A DNA stretch of 64,000 bases from Sphingobium trunci (GTDB lineage Bacteria; Pseudomonadota; Alphaproteobacteria; Sphingomonadales; Sphingomonadaceae): assembly GCF_022664535.1 (NCBI RefSeq), contig NZ_JAKUJY010000015.1, positions 49,307 through 113,306 of the forward strand, in the 5' to 3' direction. Both the position numbers and the translations under genes were made by a program. The notes beneath the pieces were generated by a model, which saw only the letters and a list, made by a program, of their open reading frames with translations, ran no database searches and was not told the origin of the DNA. Below are positions 56,005 to 63,256 of the stretch, piece by piece (within the stretch, counting starts at the first letter, position 1; each line of letters begins with the position of its first letter).

Positions 56005-56648
56005 GGGGAATCTCCCGAAAATGGGCTGCGCGGCACGGCCAGGAACATCCCTCCGGCGCAGAGCCGGGCAGCCATGACCGGACCCGCCGGATGATCGAGC
56101 CGGCCGACGACGAGTGAAATCTTGGTGGCATGGGCATCGTCAGCATCGTCGGTCGCGCTGAAATAGGCCGGACCGCGCCCGTGACTGTGCATGTCGCAGA
56201 CGACATGCCAGCCAGGCTCGCAGGCAGGGGGCCGGTAAACGAGGCGCGTCGGCGTCGCTTCATCGATCTGCGGAAAATGCACGACGAATTCGGCCGTCGC
56301 CTCGTTCCACAGGATGAACGCTGCTGCCTCGTTGGGCAGGGCGGCACGGAAATGGTCCAGGACGGCGGCGAGATGCTCGCCCGGGACCCGGCCGCAGCGC
56401 AATTCGGCCCTGGGTTCGCCTATGCTGCCATAGGGGAGATGGGCGGCGAATGGCGGCGCCAGAGGCGCATCAAGCGCCAGCCAGGGCCGGCGCACAATGA
56501 GCATCGCCCCATCGGCCCCCACGGCAAGCCCGTGTCCGGCCCGACTGCTGCGAAGCGCATCGAGGCCAGGCGATCGGCCCATGGACGGAACGGGATAGCA
56601 GGGAACGGCAGCGAGCAGCGCGGCCGCGGTCGGATCATCGGCGAGCAT
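55899..56648 (-). CDS. PRTRC system protein A (JAMM/JAB protease domain)
   Basis: This 249-residue protein has a full JAMM metalloprotease motif: Glu116 (LWNEAT), then His154-Ser-His156, seven residues, Ser164, two residues, Asp167 (MHSHGRGPAYFSATDD). Such enzymes remove ubiquitin-like tags. The last about 45 residues are read out of frame within the ThiF-like gene (SLTSPSATSFPPP), so the end may be non-native or only a coupling device. ATG 56648 has a GGGAG site at the right distance; ATG 56654 (overlapping the B stop) is also possible. Same operon as B and ThiF. Confidence 0.88.
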   Translation of the reverse strand: MLADDPTAAALLAAVPCYPVPSMGRSPGLDALRSSRAGHGLAVGADGAMLIVRRPWLALDAPLAPPFAAHLPYGSIGEPRAELRCGRVPGEHLAAVLDHFRAALPNEAAAFILWNEATAEFVVHFPQIDEATPTRLVYRPPACEPGWHVVCDMHSHGRGPAYFSATDDADDAHATKISLVVGRLDHPAGPVMAARLCAGGMFLAVPRSPFSGDSPCSLTSPSATSFPPPSTIARSASSSWDAVETAPRC

Positions 56649-56650
56649 GG

Positions 56651-57475
56651 TCATCTCCCGGCAGCCGCTGAAACTAGTCGGCCGACGGTGATCGCGTCGG
56701 CCGTTGGGCGAGCCTGTCGCTGACGGGCGGCGGGATGGAAGGGCCTGAGGCGCCGGACCGGGAAACGGCTCGCCGCGCGCGCGGCGAGATCGTCCCAGAG
56801 TCTGACGAGGCCGCCTTTGCCGGTGACGGTCCACTCCTGTCCGGGATTCGGGTGCGTCGACCAGGAATCGAACACGGCCCGTTCGAATGTCGGGATGGCG
56901 GCAACGCCGAGAGTCTTCGGCCTCGGGATATTGCCCCAGCAGAGCCGACCTTCGATGAAAACATTGAGAATCGGCGAGTGCAGCACCGGCGTGTCAGCCA
57001 CGGGGCGCTCGCTGGCCGGCAGCGCGTAGACCCCGAGCCCTGTGCGCGTGGCAATGAACAGATGCGCGGGATAGGGCACCGCGACCGTGGTGCGCCGCGC
57101 CAGCGCTCGAAGACCGTCGGGCGGCGATGAGAGCGCGAAATAGGCGGGACGAACCTGTGCCGGCGTCCACCAGGCGAGAACATCGGGATGGGAGACCAGG
57201 ACGGTGTCGGGCAATATCTCGGGGATCGCCGTGCGGCCCAGCGCCTCGGTCCACGGGCGCAGCTGCGCGCGCGACAGGGGAATGCCCGCGGCGATCGTGG
57301 GGCGGCCGTCTCCATCATGCTCGACGGCGTGCATGCTGGCGAACGCCGCCATGTCGTTCCTGGGCGCGCCATAGGCGTTCGGGGGCCGGGACGTTCCGGC
57401 CTGATAGAGCAGGATGGCGTTGGTCAGGACGAGACCGCCGCCGGTGGCTTCGAAGTGGCTGCTGTGATCGGACAT
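56651..57475 (-). CDS. PRTRC system protein B (E2-like)
   Basis: This 274-residue protein fits PRTRC protein B: LVLTNAILLYQAG at the start, then HSPILNVFIEGRLCWGNIPRP with Cys179 after His166, an arrangement like the catalytic Cys/His region of E2 ubiquitin-conjugating enzymes, and AIPTFERAVFDSWSTHPNPG. From comparative-genomics work by others, recalled here, PRTRC B is related to prokaryotic E2 families. It would receive the modifier from the ThiF-like protein. GAGG precedes ATG; the stop overlaps the A start region. Confidence 0.87.
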   Translation of the reverse strand: MSDHSSHFEATGGGLVLTNAILLYQAGTSRPPNAYGAPRNDMAAFASMHAVEHDGDGRPTIAAGIPLSRAQLRPWTEALGRTAIPEILPDTVLVSHPDVLAWWTPAQVRPAYFALSSPPDGLRALARRTTVAVPYPAHLFIATRTGLGVYALPASERPVADTPVLHSPILNVFIEGRLCWGNIPRPKTLGVAAIPTFERAVFDSWSTHPNPGQEWTVTGKGGLVRLWDDLAARAASRFPVRRLRPFHPAARQRQARPTADAITVGRLVSAAAGR

Positions 57476-57482
57476 GGGGGCC

Positions 57483-58418
57483 TCACGGATTGGGTGGGTC
57501 GAGACGGACGAGATCCTGAGCCGCGAGCAGAAACTGGACGCCGAGCCTGAGGCTCGCGAACCAGTCGTCGATCCGGCTCACTTCGGGCAGCGGGCAGAGG
57601 CCGCAGAAATCCATGAAGCCCATTTCCATGCCGTGGCGCGCGACATCGTAGAGTTCGCGGGCGAATTCCTCGAAGGGAACGAGCGTCAGCGGCGGCAGGG
57701 ACGAGCATTCCTCGATGCCCGGCACATATTCGTAGAGCGTGTCGCTATCGAAGTGCCAGGCGTTGCGCTCCGAGGCGAGGCGTTCGAGCGCCTTGTGCGC
57801 GTCGCGAAGCCGGCGCAGCGCGCGTGCCAGGGCTTTCGGGAGACACGCTGGCTTCGCTGCGTTTGAGCCGATCATCCACTCGGGCCGTCGCCCATTCATT
57901 TCCGAGGGAAGCGTCTGTTCTTCGATCTCTTCGGCGCTGAGATCATGAAAGGCGGTCAAATTCCGGCGCGCGCTCTCGTCGTCGATCTCGCCGTCCCAAT
58001 AATACATCGAGATTTCGTCGAAGAGGTCCTGGTAGCCGAAGACCGGAAGGGCAGTGCCGAGCGTCTCCCCGAGGGCCGCATAGGCGGCGGCGCGCCAGGG
58101 GATCGGAGCGTCGCCGGTTTCGATCCAGCCAAGATCCAGTTGGCCGAGGGTCTCGCAGACAAGGGCGATTGCGGGCGGCTTGTCGTCTTCGCCGACGAGG
58201 ACGGCGACCCGTAGATCGACAAGCTCGATGGGCTCCAGGATTTCGAGAACCGCGGCATTGAAGACCTGCTCGATGCGCTTGCGGGCGCCGACGCGCGTGT
58301 ACCGCTTGGAGGTTGCTTCCTGCGCGGCCACCCAGCGGCCCATCAGCTTGTGGTGATTGCTGAGCGGCTGATCGAAAGTGGCGGGGATGTCGACGGAAAG
58401 CGCGACCGACCGCCCCAC
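57483..58418 (-). CDS. PRTRC system protein F
   Basis: This protein of about 311 residues matches the PRTRC F pattern: ALSVDIPATFDQPLSNHHK, IELVDLRVAVLVGEDDKPPA, DLFDEISMYYWDGEIDDESA and the C-terminal GMEMGFMDFCGLCPLPEVSR. Two CxxC-like cysteines (DFCGLC) could bind metal. The frame is open to ATG 58574, but codon use in 58423-58574 fits the overlapping small gene, so I placed the start at GTG 58418, though no good RBS is seen. Function unknown; conserved member of the cassette. Confidence 0.75.
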   Translation of the reverse strand: MGRSVALSVDIPATFDQPLSNHHKLMGRWVAAQEATSKRYTRVGARKRIEQVFNAAVLEILEPIELVDLRVAVLVGEDDKPPAIALVCETLGQLDLGWIETGDAPIPWRAAAYAALGETLGTALPVFGYQDLFDEISMYYWDGEIDDESARRNLTAFHDLSAEEIEEQTLPSEMNGRRPEWMIGSNAAKPACLPKALARALRRLRDAHKALERLASERNAWHFDSDTLYEYVPGIEECSSLPPLTLVPFEEFARELYDVARHGMEMGFMDFCGLCPLPEVSRIDDWFASLRLGVQFLLAAQDLVRLDPPNP

Positions 58419-58422
58419 GAGA

Positions 58423-58647
58423 TCAGCCGAGGGGCGCGAGCCTGAGGCCGGCGGGGGGCTGAAGCGGCTCCGGCGCTTCGCCTTTGTGATTGGTAGGATC
58501 GAGGAGGATCCGCGCGTGGAGGGCCTGGGCCTGGGCGCTGGAGGGAGGCTGGGGGAAGCCGGTCGTGTTGCCATCGTCGTGCTCGATCCATTCGAGGAGC
58601 GTCTTGCGCGGTGCGGCCGGAATGGCCGCGCTCTGGGCGGGCGGCAT
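58423..58647 (-). CDS. Small Pro/Ala-rich protein between PRTRC C and F
   Basis: This 74-residue frame starts 2 bp after the PRTRC C stop and ends just before F. It reads MPPAQSAAIPAAPRKTLLEW, ARILLDPTNHKGEAPEPLQP and a short tail. Third codon positions are almost all G or C, unlike the competing F frame over the same bases, so this is the likely coding frame. No family recognised. It may be an accessory PRTRC subunit or the real N-terminal part of F separated by a frameshift. Confidence 0.6.
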   Translation of the reverse strand: MPPAQSAAIPAAPRKTLLEWIEHDDGNTTGFPQPPSSAQAQALHARILLDPTNHKGEAPEPLQPPAGLRLAPLG

Positions 58648-58649
58648 GT

Positions 58650-58856
58650 TCAGCCCTTGGTGCCGACGGCGCGCCGATATTCGAAGAGGTGGGCGGTGCC
58701 CGACACGCCGGCATCGACGATCTCGGCGTTGAGGATCGCGGGGAACAGCGTCGCATGGTAGGAGCGCAACGCCGCCGGTTCGTCAGCGAGATGCGGCGGG
58801 ACCGGCAGGTCGATGCCGTCGTATCGGTAAGTCCGGGTCAGGAGGTTGATCTGCAT
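58650..58856 (-). CDS. PRTRC system protein C (ubiquitin-like modifier candidate)
   Basis: This 68-residue protein fits PRTRC protein C: MQINLLTRTYRYDGIDLPVP, AALRSYHATLFPAILNAEIV and GTAHLFEYRRAVGTKG. Members are grouped with prokaryotic ubiquitin-like proteins in comparative analyses I recall. It is beta-rich, of the right size, and ends with Gly (GTKG), which could be adenylated by the ThiF-like protein, although a Gly-Gly end is missing. GAGAGG precedes the ATG. It lies between E and the small gene in the operon. Confidence 0.85.
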   Translation of the reverse strand: MQINLLTRTYRYDGIDLPVPPHLADEPAALRSYHATLFPAILNAEIVDAGVSGTAHLFEYRRAVGTKG

Positions 58857-58898
58857 GATGGGCCTCTCGAATTGAGATGTTGGGCAAGTCGATGAAGG

Positions 58899-59327
58899 TC
58901 AGTCCCAGAGGCTGGCCGGTTCGTCCGCCTTGGCGTCGGCTGGCGGAGCGGCGGGGTTCGCAGCTTTCGAGGAACTGATGGGCGCGGGCGTCTTCGGCGT
59001 TGCCGCCTTGGCCTTCGCGGCTTCGGCGGCGGCGGTGCGGGCCGCTTCTGCCGCCTGGCGCTGCTCCTCGAGCTGGTCGGCGAGCGTCTTGCGGGCGGCG
59101 ATGAGCTGACCGAGCGCACCGTCTTCGCCCTTGGCGAGTTCGGCATCGATTTCTGCGGCGCTGGCGGTGAGCGAGATCGGGCGGGTCTCGCCGGTCTCGA
59201 GCTTGTGCGCGGCGCCTTCCTGCCTGCGGGGAATCACGGTCAGGGTGACGGTATCGTCCGGGCCGACGACGAGATCGAAGCCGAGCGAGTAGCGCGCGAG
59301 CAGCGGGAGCAGGTTGGTAATCAGCAC
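58899..59327 (-). CDS. PRTRC system protein E
   Basis: This 142-residue protein has a short folded N-terminus (LLPLLARYSLGFDLVVGPDD, VTLTVIPRRQEGAA) followed by a helix with coiled-coil character (ALGQLIAARKTLADQLEEQR) and an Ala/Lys/Pro-rich tail ending in SLWD. This is the layout of PRTRC protein E. Start codon is GTG with AAGGAAG upstream. Its function is not known. Confidence 0.82.
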   Translation of the reverse strand: MLITNLLPLLARYSLGFDLVVGPDDTVTLTVIPRRQEGAAHKLETGETRPISLTASAAEIDAELAKGEDGALGQLIAARKTLADQLEEQRQAAEAARTAAAEAAKAKAATPKTPAPISSSKAANPAAPPADAKADEPASLWD

Positions 59328-59363
59328 GGGGGCGCTTCCTTGTCTATGCGAGCGTTGGGGGGA

Positions 59364-61016
59364 TCAGGCGGCGCGTTCGGTGATCGCGGCTTCGGGCGGC
59401 GGCGCGGCCTTCACCGGCGGCGGCCCGTATTGGCCGTCGAGCGTCATCGAACTGGGCAGGCGTCCGGCCCAGTCGAAGCCGGGCCGGTTGAGCATGCCGG
59501 CGATGAGGTCGGCCTTCTTGGCGGCGAGGAGCTTGGCGAAGCCCTTTTCGCCCATGTGCGCGACGAGGCCGCATTCCCGGGCGATGAACTTGAGTTCATC
59601 CTTGGTGTATCGCTCGAGGAAGGCCTTATCGACCTGCCACATGTCGCGCAGGTCGACCGCGAAGGCCCGGGCGAGGTCGGCGACATGCCCGAAGGTGAGC
59701 ACGTCCTTGGCATAGGCGGCGCCTACGGCGGACAGCACATTGGCCGCCTGCGGCTCCGAAAGGGCGCGGATCTCCGCGATCTTGTCGCCATAGGGGAGAT
59801 CGGGGAAGGAGGCGCCAACCAGGATGCCGGCACGCGCCTTCAGCGTTTCGGCCTTGATCTGGGGAAGCGTGCCCGACATGGCGGCGACGAGAATGGCGGT
59901 ATGGGCCTGGACGGCATCGGCCGCGAGCGCGCGGGCGACGGCGGTGCGCCACTTGGCCTCGCGCAGGTCGCTGGTACGACCGGCGATCGATTTGACCGTG
60001 ACGGTCGCCTTGTGCGCAGCGGAGCCGCCGGTCGCCGAAGGGAGCGGGGCCTGCGGAGCCGGGGCGCGCGGTTCGGTTCGGGTGGGAGCGTCGGTGCGAT
60101 CGACCGTGCGCCCCTCGGAGTCAGCCTTGGTGTCGTCGAGGGCGACGTCATCCTCTTCATCCTCGTCGTCGTCGTGCTCGTCATCCTGCTCATCGTCAAT
60201 GGAGGGCGGAGCTGCAGCCCGTGCCGCTTTTTCAGCGCGCTCCTGCTCCTCGAAGCGGATCGCCTCGGCGGTCTGGGTCTTCAGTTCGAAGCACCCGGGA
60301 TTGGTGCAGTGTCCGTCGTCGACATGGGTTTCGAACAGGGTCCGCTGGGAGGCCGAGTTGAACGGGCAGGTGGTGCACTCGGTCTTGTCGAAGCAGGCGG
60401 CGGCGAGGTTCTGCGTCACCCGCATCAGCAATTCGCGCGTCTTGCCGACGTCCAGCCCGGCGGCGAGGATGGTCTCGAGGGCCTTGTCCTGTTTCTCGCC
60501 GGGTACGGCCGCCAGCAGTTCGGCATGGCCGACCTTGATCCGGCGTTCGTCGAGCGCGAGCTTGACCGTTTCGGAGAGCTCGGCGAGGGCCAGGCGCCGG
60601 TCGAGCTTGCTGCGTGACCAGCCAAGCCGGCGCGCGGCTTCGGCGCGATCGTTCTGGCAGGCCGCGAGATAGCGGACGGCGGCGTCGGCCTGTTCGGTTT
60701 CCGACGGATCGTCGCGGTCGTCATTCTCGGCGATCGCGGCGTCCAGCGCCTCCTGATCCGTCATCTCGCGGATGATGACAGGCACTTCGCCATCAGGGCC
60801 GTAGGCTTCCAGACCGGCGCGGTAGCGGCGCTCGCCGGCGACGATCGCATAGACCTCGCCCCTGGGACGCAGGAGGATGGGCTGCAGGATTCCGCGCAGG
60901 CGGATCGAGGCCACAAGCTCGTCATGCTTCTTGCGGTCGAAATAGCGGCGCGGATTGTCCCCCTTGGTGATGAGGGAGAGCGGCAGCGTGGCGCGGATCG
61001 GTTCGGCAGGGGTCAA
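59364..61016 (-). CDS. PRTRC system ParB family protein
   Basis: This 550-residue ParB-like protein has the N-terminal ParB/Srx domain (KGDNPRRYFDRKKHDELVAS, VAGERRYRAG), a helix-turn-helix (AARRLGWSRSKLDRRLAL), a cysteine cluster (CFDKTECTTCPFNS, DGHCTNPGCFE) that could bind zinc, an acidic linker near residue 270 and a C-terminal domain of unknown fold. Longer than chromosomal ParB (about 300). Start codon is TTG 61016 with GAGGAG 7 bp upstream. It leads the PRTRC operon. No parA is in the window, so its role in partition is uncertain. Confidence 0.92.
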   Translation of the reverse strand: MTPAEPIRATLPLSLITKGDNPRRYFDRKKHDELVASIRLRGILQPILLRPRGEVYAIVAGERRYRAGLEAYGPDGEVPVIIREMTDQEALDAAIAENDDRDDPSETEQADAAVRYLAACQNDRAEAARRLGWSRSKLDRRLALAELSETVKLALDERRIKVGHAELLAAVPGEKQDKALETILAAGLDVGKTRELLMRVTQNLAAACFDKTECTTCPFNSASQRTLFETHVDDGHCTNPGCFELKTQTAEAIRFEEQERAEKAARAAAPPSIDDEQDDEHDDDEDEEDDVALDDTKADSEGRTVDRTDAPTRTEPRAPAPQAPLPSATGGSAAHKATVTVKSIAGRTSDLREAKWRTAVARALAADAVQAHTAILVAAMSGTLPQIKAETLKARAGILVGASFPDLPYGDKIAEIRALSEPQAANVLSAVGAAYAKDVLTFGHVADLARAFAVDLRDMWQVDKAFLERYTKDELKFIARECGLVAHMGEKGFAKLLAAKKADLIAGMLNRPGFDWAGRLPSSMTLDGQYGPPPVKAAPPPEAAITERAA

Positions 61017-61184
61017 GGCTGGTCTCCTCGGGGATTGGGGAAGGCAGGGTCCATCGAGCCCGCGCGCTCTCGGTCGGCGAGCCTGAAGCTCACCCTCCCC
61101 CTCCCCTCTCGTTGCCCGGAGGGCCGGCGAGCCGATGCGCTGATTTTCAAAAGGAAAAGGGGGGTTCAGGGCGCGCGCTGGCGC

Positions 61185-61538
61185 TCAGTAGTCCTCGGCG
61201 AGCATGACCGTCAGGACGCGCCGGGTGATCGAGGCGTCCGCCGGGTCGTCGGAGCCGAACTCGAGCGCCATGTCATAATAATCGATCTTGAAGAGGACCC
61301 TCTGCCCCTGCAGGTCGAAGGCGCCGAAATCGCGCTCGGGCCCGTCGCCGGGCTTGAACGCATAGCGGCGGACCGCCGCGAGCAACTCGGCCTGGGCGAG
61401 GATCTCGGCGATGCCCTCGCCCTCGCCGGACAGCCGGGCAAGACAATTACGCGTGACCATGATGCGGGCATTGGCATCGAGGCCCTGGCGGCAGCGATCG
61501 TTGAGACGGGCGATGCGTTCGGTGGCGGTGATCTTCAT
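61185..61538 (-). CDS. DUF3768 family protein
   Basis: This 117-residue protein fits DUF3768: RIARLNDRCRQGLDANARIM, VTRNCLARLSGEGEG, DFGAFDLQGQRVLFKIDYYD and TRRVLTVMLAEDY. The family is common on alphaproteobacterial plasmids; function unknown. GGAGG precedes ATG 61538, which overlaps the stop of the gene upstream (ATGA). The 168-bp gap to parB may contain the promoter of the PRTRC operon. Confidence 0.85.
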   Translation of the reverse strand: MKITATERIARLNDRCRQGLDANARIMVTRNCLARLSGEGEGIAEILAQAELLAAVRRYAFKPGDGPERDFGAFDLQGQRVLFKIDYYDMALEFGSDDPADASITRRVLTVMLAEDY

Positions 61539-62119
61539 GCGGCCTCCAGCAAGCCGGCGTTGAAGGTCTCGAGCCACTCCGCCATTGCCGGTCGTTCGGG
61601 GAGCGGGACATGCGCGGCGACATCCTGGAAGCGGATGAGGTCGGCGGGCGCGTCGCGGATGATCGCGTCGATGTCGGCGGCGGGGAACAGCTCTTCGGCG
61701 CGGATGAAGTCGGTCATTCGGCCGGGCCTGGTCGATGTAGACCGGCGCCAGAGACCTTCGACGGTACGCAGGCGCGGGGCCGCGCGCGCTTCGACCAGGA
61801 CGATGAGCCGAAGGCACCAGGCCGGTAGCGCCCGAACCTCATCCGGCTTCATGGCACCGCAGATGAAGCAGCTCGACTTGGGCGGCACGGGGAGGCCGGC
61901 GGCCTCGATGCGGGCGATGCAGGCGGCGCGGTCCCATTTCCATTCGCGAAGCGGGTATCGGCAGTCGAAGAGATCATGCTCGATCGCGGATGCATGGGCA
62001 TGGCGCCGGGTGTTCGCGGGCGAGGCATCATAGCCGATCAGGCGGATGACCTTCTGGCCGCGCGCCCAGGCCGCTTTCGCCGGCTCCCACTGTTTCAGGA
62101 ACGCATCCTGGGGTGCCAC
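61535..62119 (-). CDS. PAPS-reductase-like protein, N-terminally truncated
   Basis: The frame encodes 194 residues resembling the C-terminal half of phosphoadenosine-phosphosulfate-reductase-like plasmid proteins: AFLKQWEPAKAAW, VIRLIGYDASPANTRRHA, YPLREWKWDRAACIARIEAA and the Cys pair KSSCFICGAMKPDE. Family sequence continues upstream of the GTG start to a CSLKWK stretch and then hits a stop at about 62130, so the nucleotide-binding PP-loop half is missing. Probably non-functional, cut at the junction with the arsenic operon. Similar proteins lie next to DUF3768 on other plasmids. Confidence 0.65.
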   Translation of the reverse strand: MAPQDAFLKQWEPAKAAWARGQKVIRLIGYDASPANTRRHAHASAIEHDLFDCRYPLREWKWDRAACIARIEAAGLPVPPKSSCFICGAMKPDEVRALPAWCLRLIVLVEARAAPRLRTVEGLWRRSTSTRPGRMTDFIRAEELFPAADIDAIIRDAPADLIRFQDVAAHVPLPERPAMAEWLETFNAGLLEAA

Positions 62120-62459
62120 CTTCCACTTAAGGCTGCATTAGGTCGGGATCGACTTGCCCTACTAGCAGCGCAATGCCTGCATTTCCGCCATTCTAGCTCC
62201 CCCTCTCCTTTCAAGACGCCCGAGTAGCGGTAGCCTGCTCTCAGGCAGCAGACGGATCGGACGCTTCGATGTTGCCGCGGATCGGAGCGGGCCGGCGGAC
62301 TCGATCAAGTTCCAAGACACGTTGCGCAGCGCGGCGCTCAAGCCGATGAGCCCGCTGTTCGGCGTCGACAGCACGCCTCAGAAGGCTCGCATTATGTAGA
62401 GTGTGGGCGATGTTCCTGTCTTCGACCGCGACGGCGGACACGTCAGGCTTGCTGGTGAT
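62120..62459. other. Junction between plasmid block and arsenic operon
   Basis: About 340 bp without a recognised gene. A minus-strand frame (LLRRAVDAEQRAHRLERRAA and following) has a coding-like helical look and may be a gene remnant. The right end carries the ars promoter. Confidence 0.45.
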
Positions 62460-62487
62460 CCATATATCCATTATCGTAGATATATGG
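62460..62487. promoter_or_regulatory. ArsR operator candidate
   Basis: CCATATATC (62460-62468) and GATATATGG (62479-62487) form a perfect 9-bp inverted repeat with a 10-bp spacer. The right arm contains the arsR start codon (62484), so binding would block transcription or initiation of the operon. AT-rich dyads of this kind are usual ArsR sites. Confidence 0.65.
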
Positions 62488-62816
62488 ACAACGACTCAGC
62501 CATCTCGGCGCTCGGCGCGCTCGCGCAGGGCACGCGCCTCGACGCATTCCGCCTGCTTGTTCGCCACGAGCCCGAAGGTCTCCCTGCGGGCGAGGTCGCC
62601 AAGGCGCTCGATGTGCCGCAGAACACAATGTCAGTGCATCTCGCGACGCTCGCGCGTGCCGGGCTGATCAAGTCAGAGCGACGCAGCCGCATCATCAACT
62701 ACCGCGCCGATCTCGACCAGTTGAAGGCGCTGACGCTGTTTCTCGTGAAAGACTGCTGCGGCGGCAAGGCGGAGCTTTGCGAGCCGTTGATCGCAGAACT
62801 CACCCCTTGCTGCTGA
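62484..62816 (+). CDS. arsR: ArsR family arsenic-responsive repressor
   Basis: This 110-residue winged-helix repressor has LGALAQGTRLDAFRLLVRHE, LPAGEVAKALDVPQNTMSVH (recognition helix), and cysteine groups Cys91-Cys92, Cys99 and Cys109-Cys110 at the C-terminus, plausible As(III) ligands placed unlike the ELCVCDL type. On binding arsenite it should leave the palindrome at 62460-62487. It starts the arsR-arsC-ACR3 operon; the next start is 8 bp after its stop. Confidence 0.92.
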   Translation: MDNDSAISALGALAQGTRLDAFRLLVRHEPEGLPAGEVAKALDVPQNTMSVHLATLARAGLIKSERRSRIINYRADLDQLKALTLFLVKDCCGGKAELCEPLIAELTPCC

Positions 62817-62824
62817 GGGCTCCC

Positions 62825-63256
62825 ATGACCGTCGATATCATCATCTACCACAACCCCGAGTGCGGGACGTCGCGCAACACGCTGGCGATGATCCAGAACG
62901 CCGGCATCGAGCCGCATGTCATCGAGTATCTGAAGACGCCGCCGAACCGCTCCCGCCTCGTATCGCTGATCGCGCGCATGGGCATCACGCCGCGCGCCCT
63001 CTTGCGCGAGAAAGGTACGCCCTATGCCGAGCTTGGTCTTGCCGACCCGGCGCTCAGCAATGACCAACTCGTCGACGCGATGATAGAGCATCCCATCCTC
63101 ATCAACCGCCCGATCGTCGTCTCGCCGCTCGGCGTGAAGCTGTGCCGCCCCTCCGAGGAGGTGCTCGACCTGCTGCCGACCGGGCAGCGTGGCGCCTTCA
63201 CCAAGGAAGACGGCGAGAAGGTCATCGACGACGCGGGCAACAGGATCGGCGGATGA
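62825..63256 (+). CDS. arsC: Glutaredoxin-dependent arsenate reductase
   Basis: This 143-residue protein is ArsC of the glutaredoxin type: IIIYHNPECGTSRNTL with catalytic Cys13, ALLREKGTPYAELGL, NRPIVVSPLGVKLCRPSEEV with the Arg residues that bind arsenate. It reduces arsenate to arsenite with glutathione/glutaredoxin, feeding the pump encoded next. The stop overlaps the pump start by 4 bp (ATGA). Confidence 0.95.
   Translation: MTVDIIIYHNPECGTSRNTLAMIQNAGIEPHVIEYLKTPPNRSRLVSLIARMGITPRALLREKGTPYAELGLADPALSNDQLVDAMIEHPILINRPIVVSPLGVKLCRPSEEVLDLLPTGQRGAFTKEDGEKVIDDAGNRIGG

Noticed and set aside
59205..60617. 470-codon plus-strand frame opposite ParB
   Set aside because: Antisense of a confident ParB gene; Gly/Arg-rich shadow sequence.
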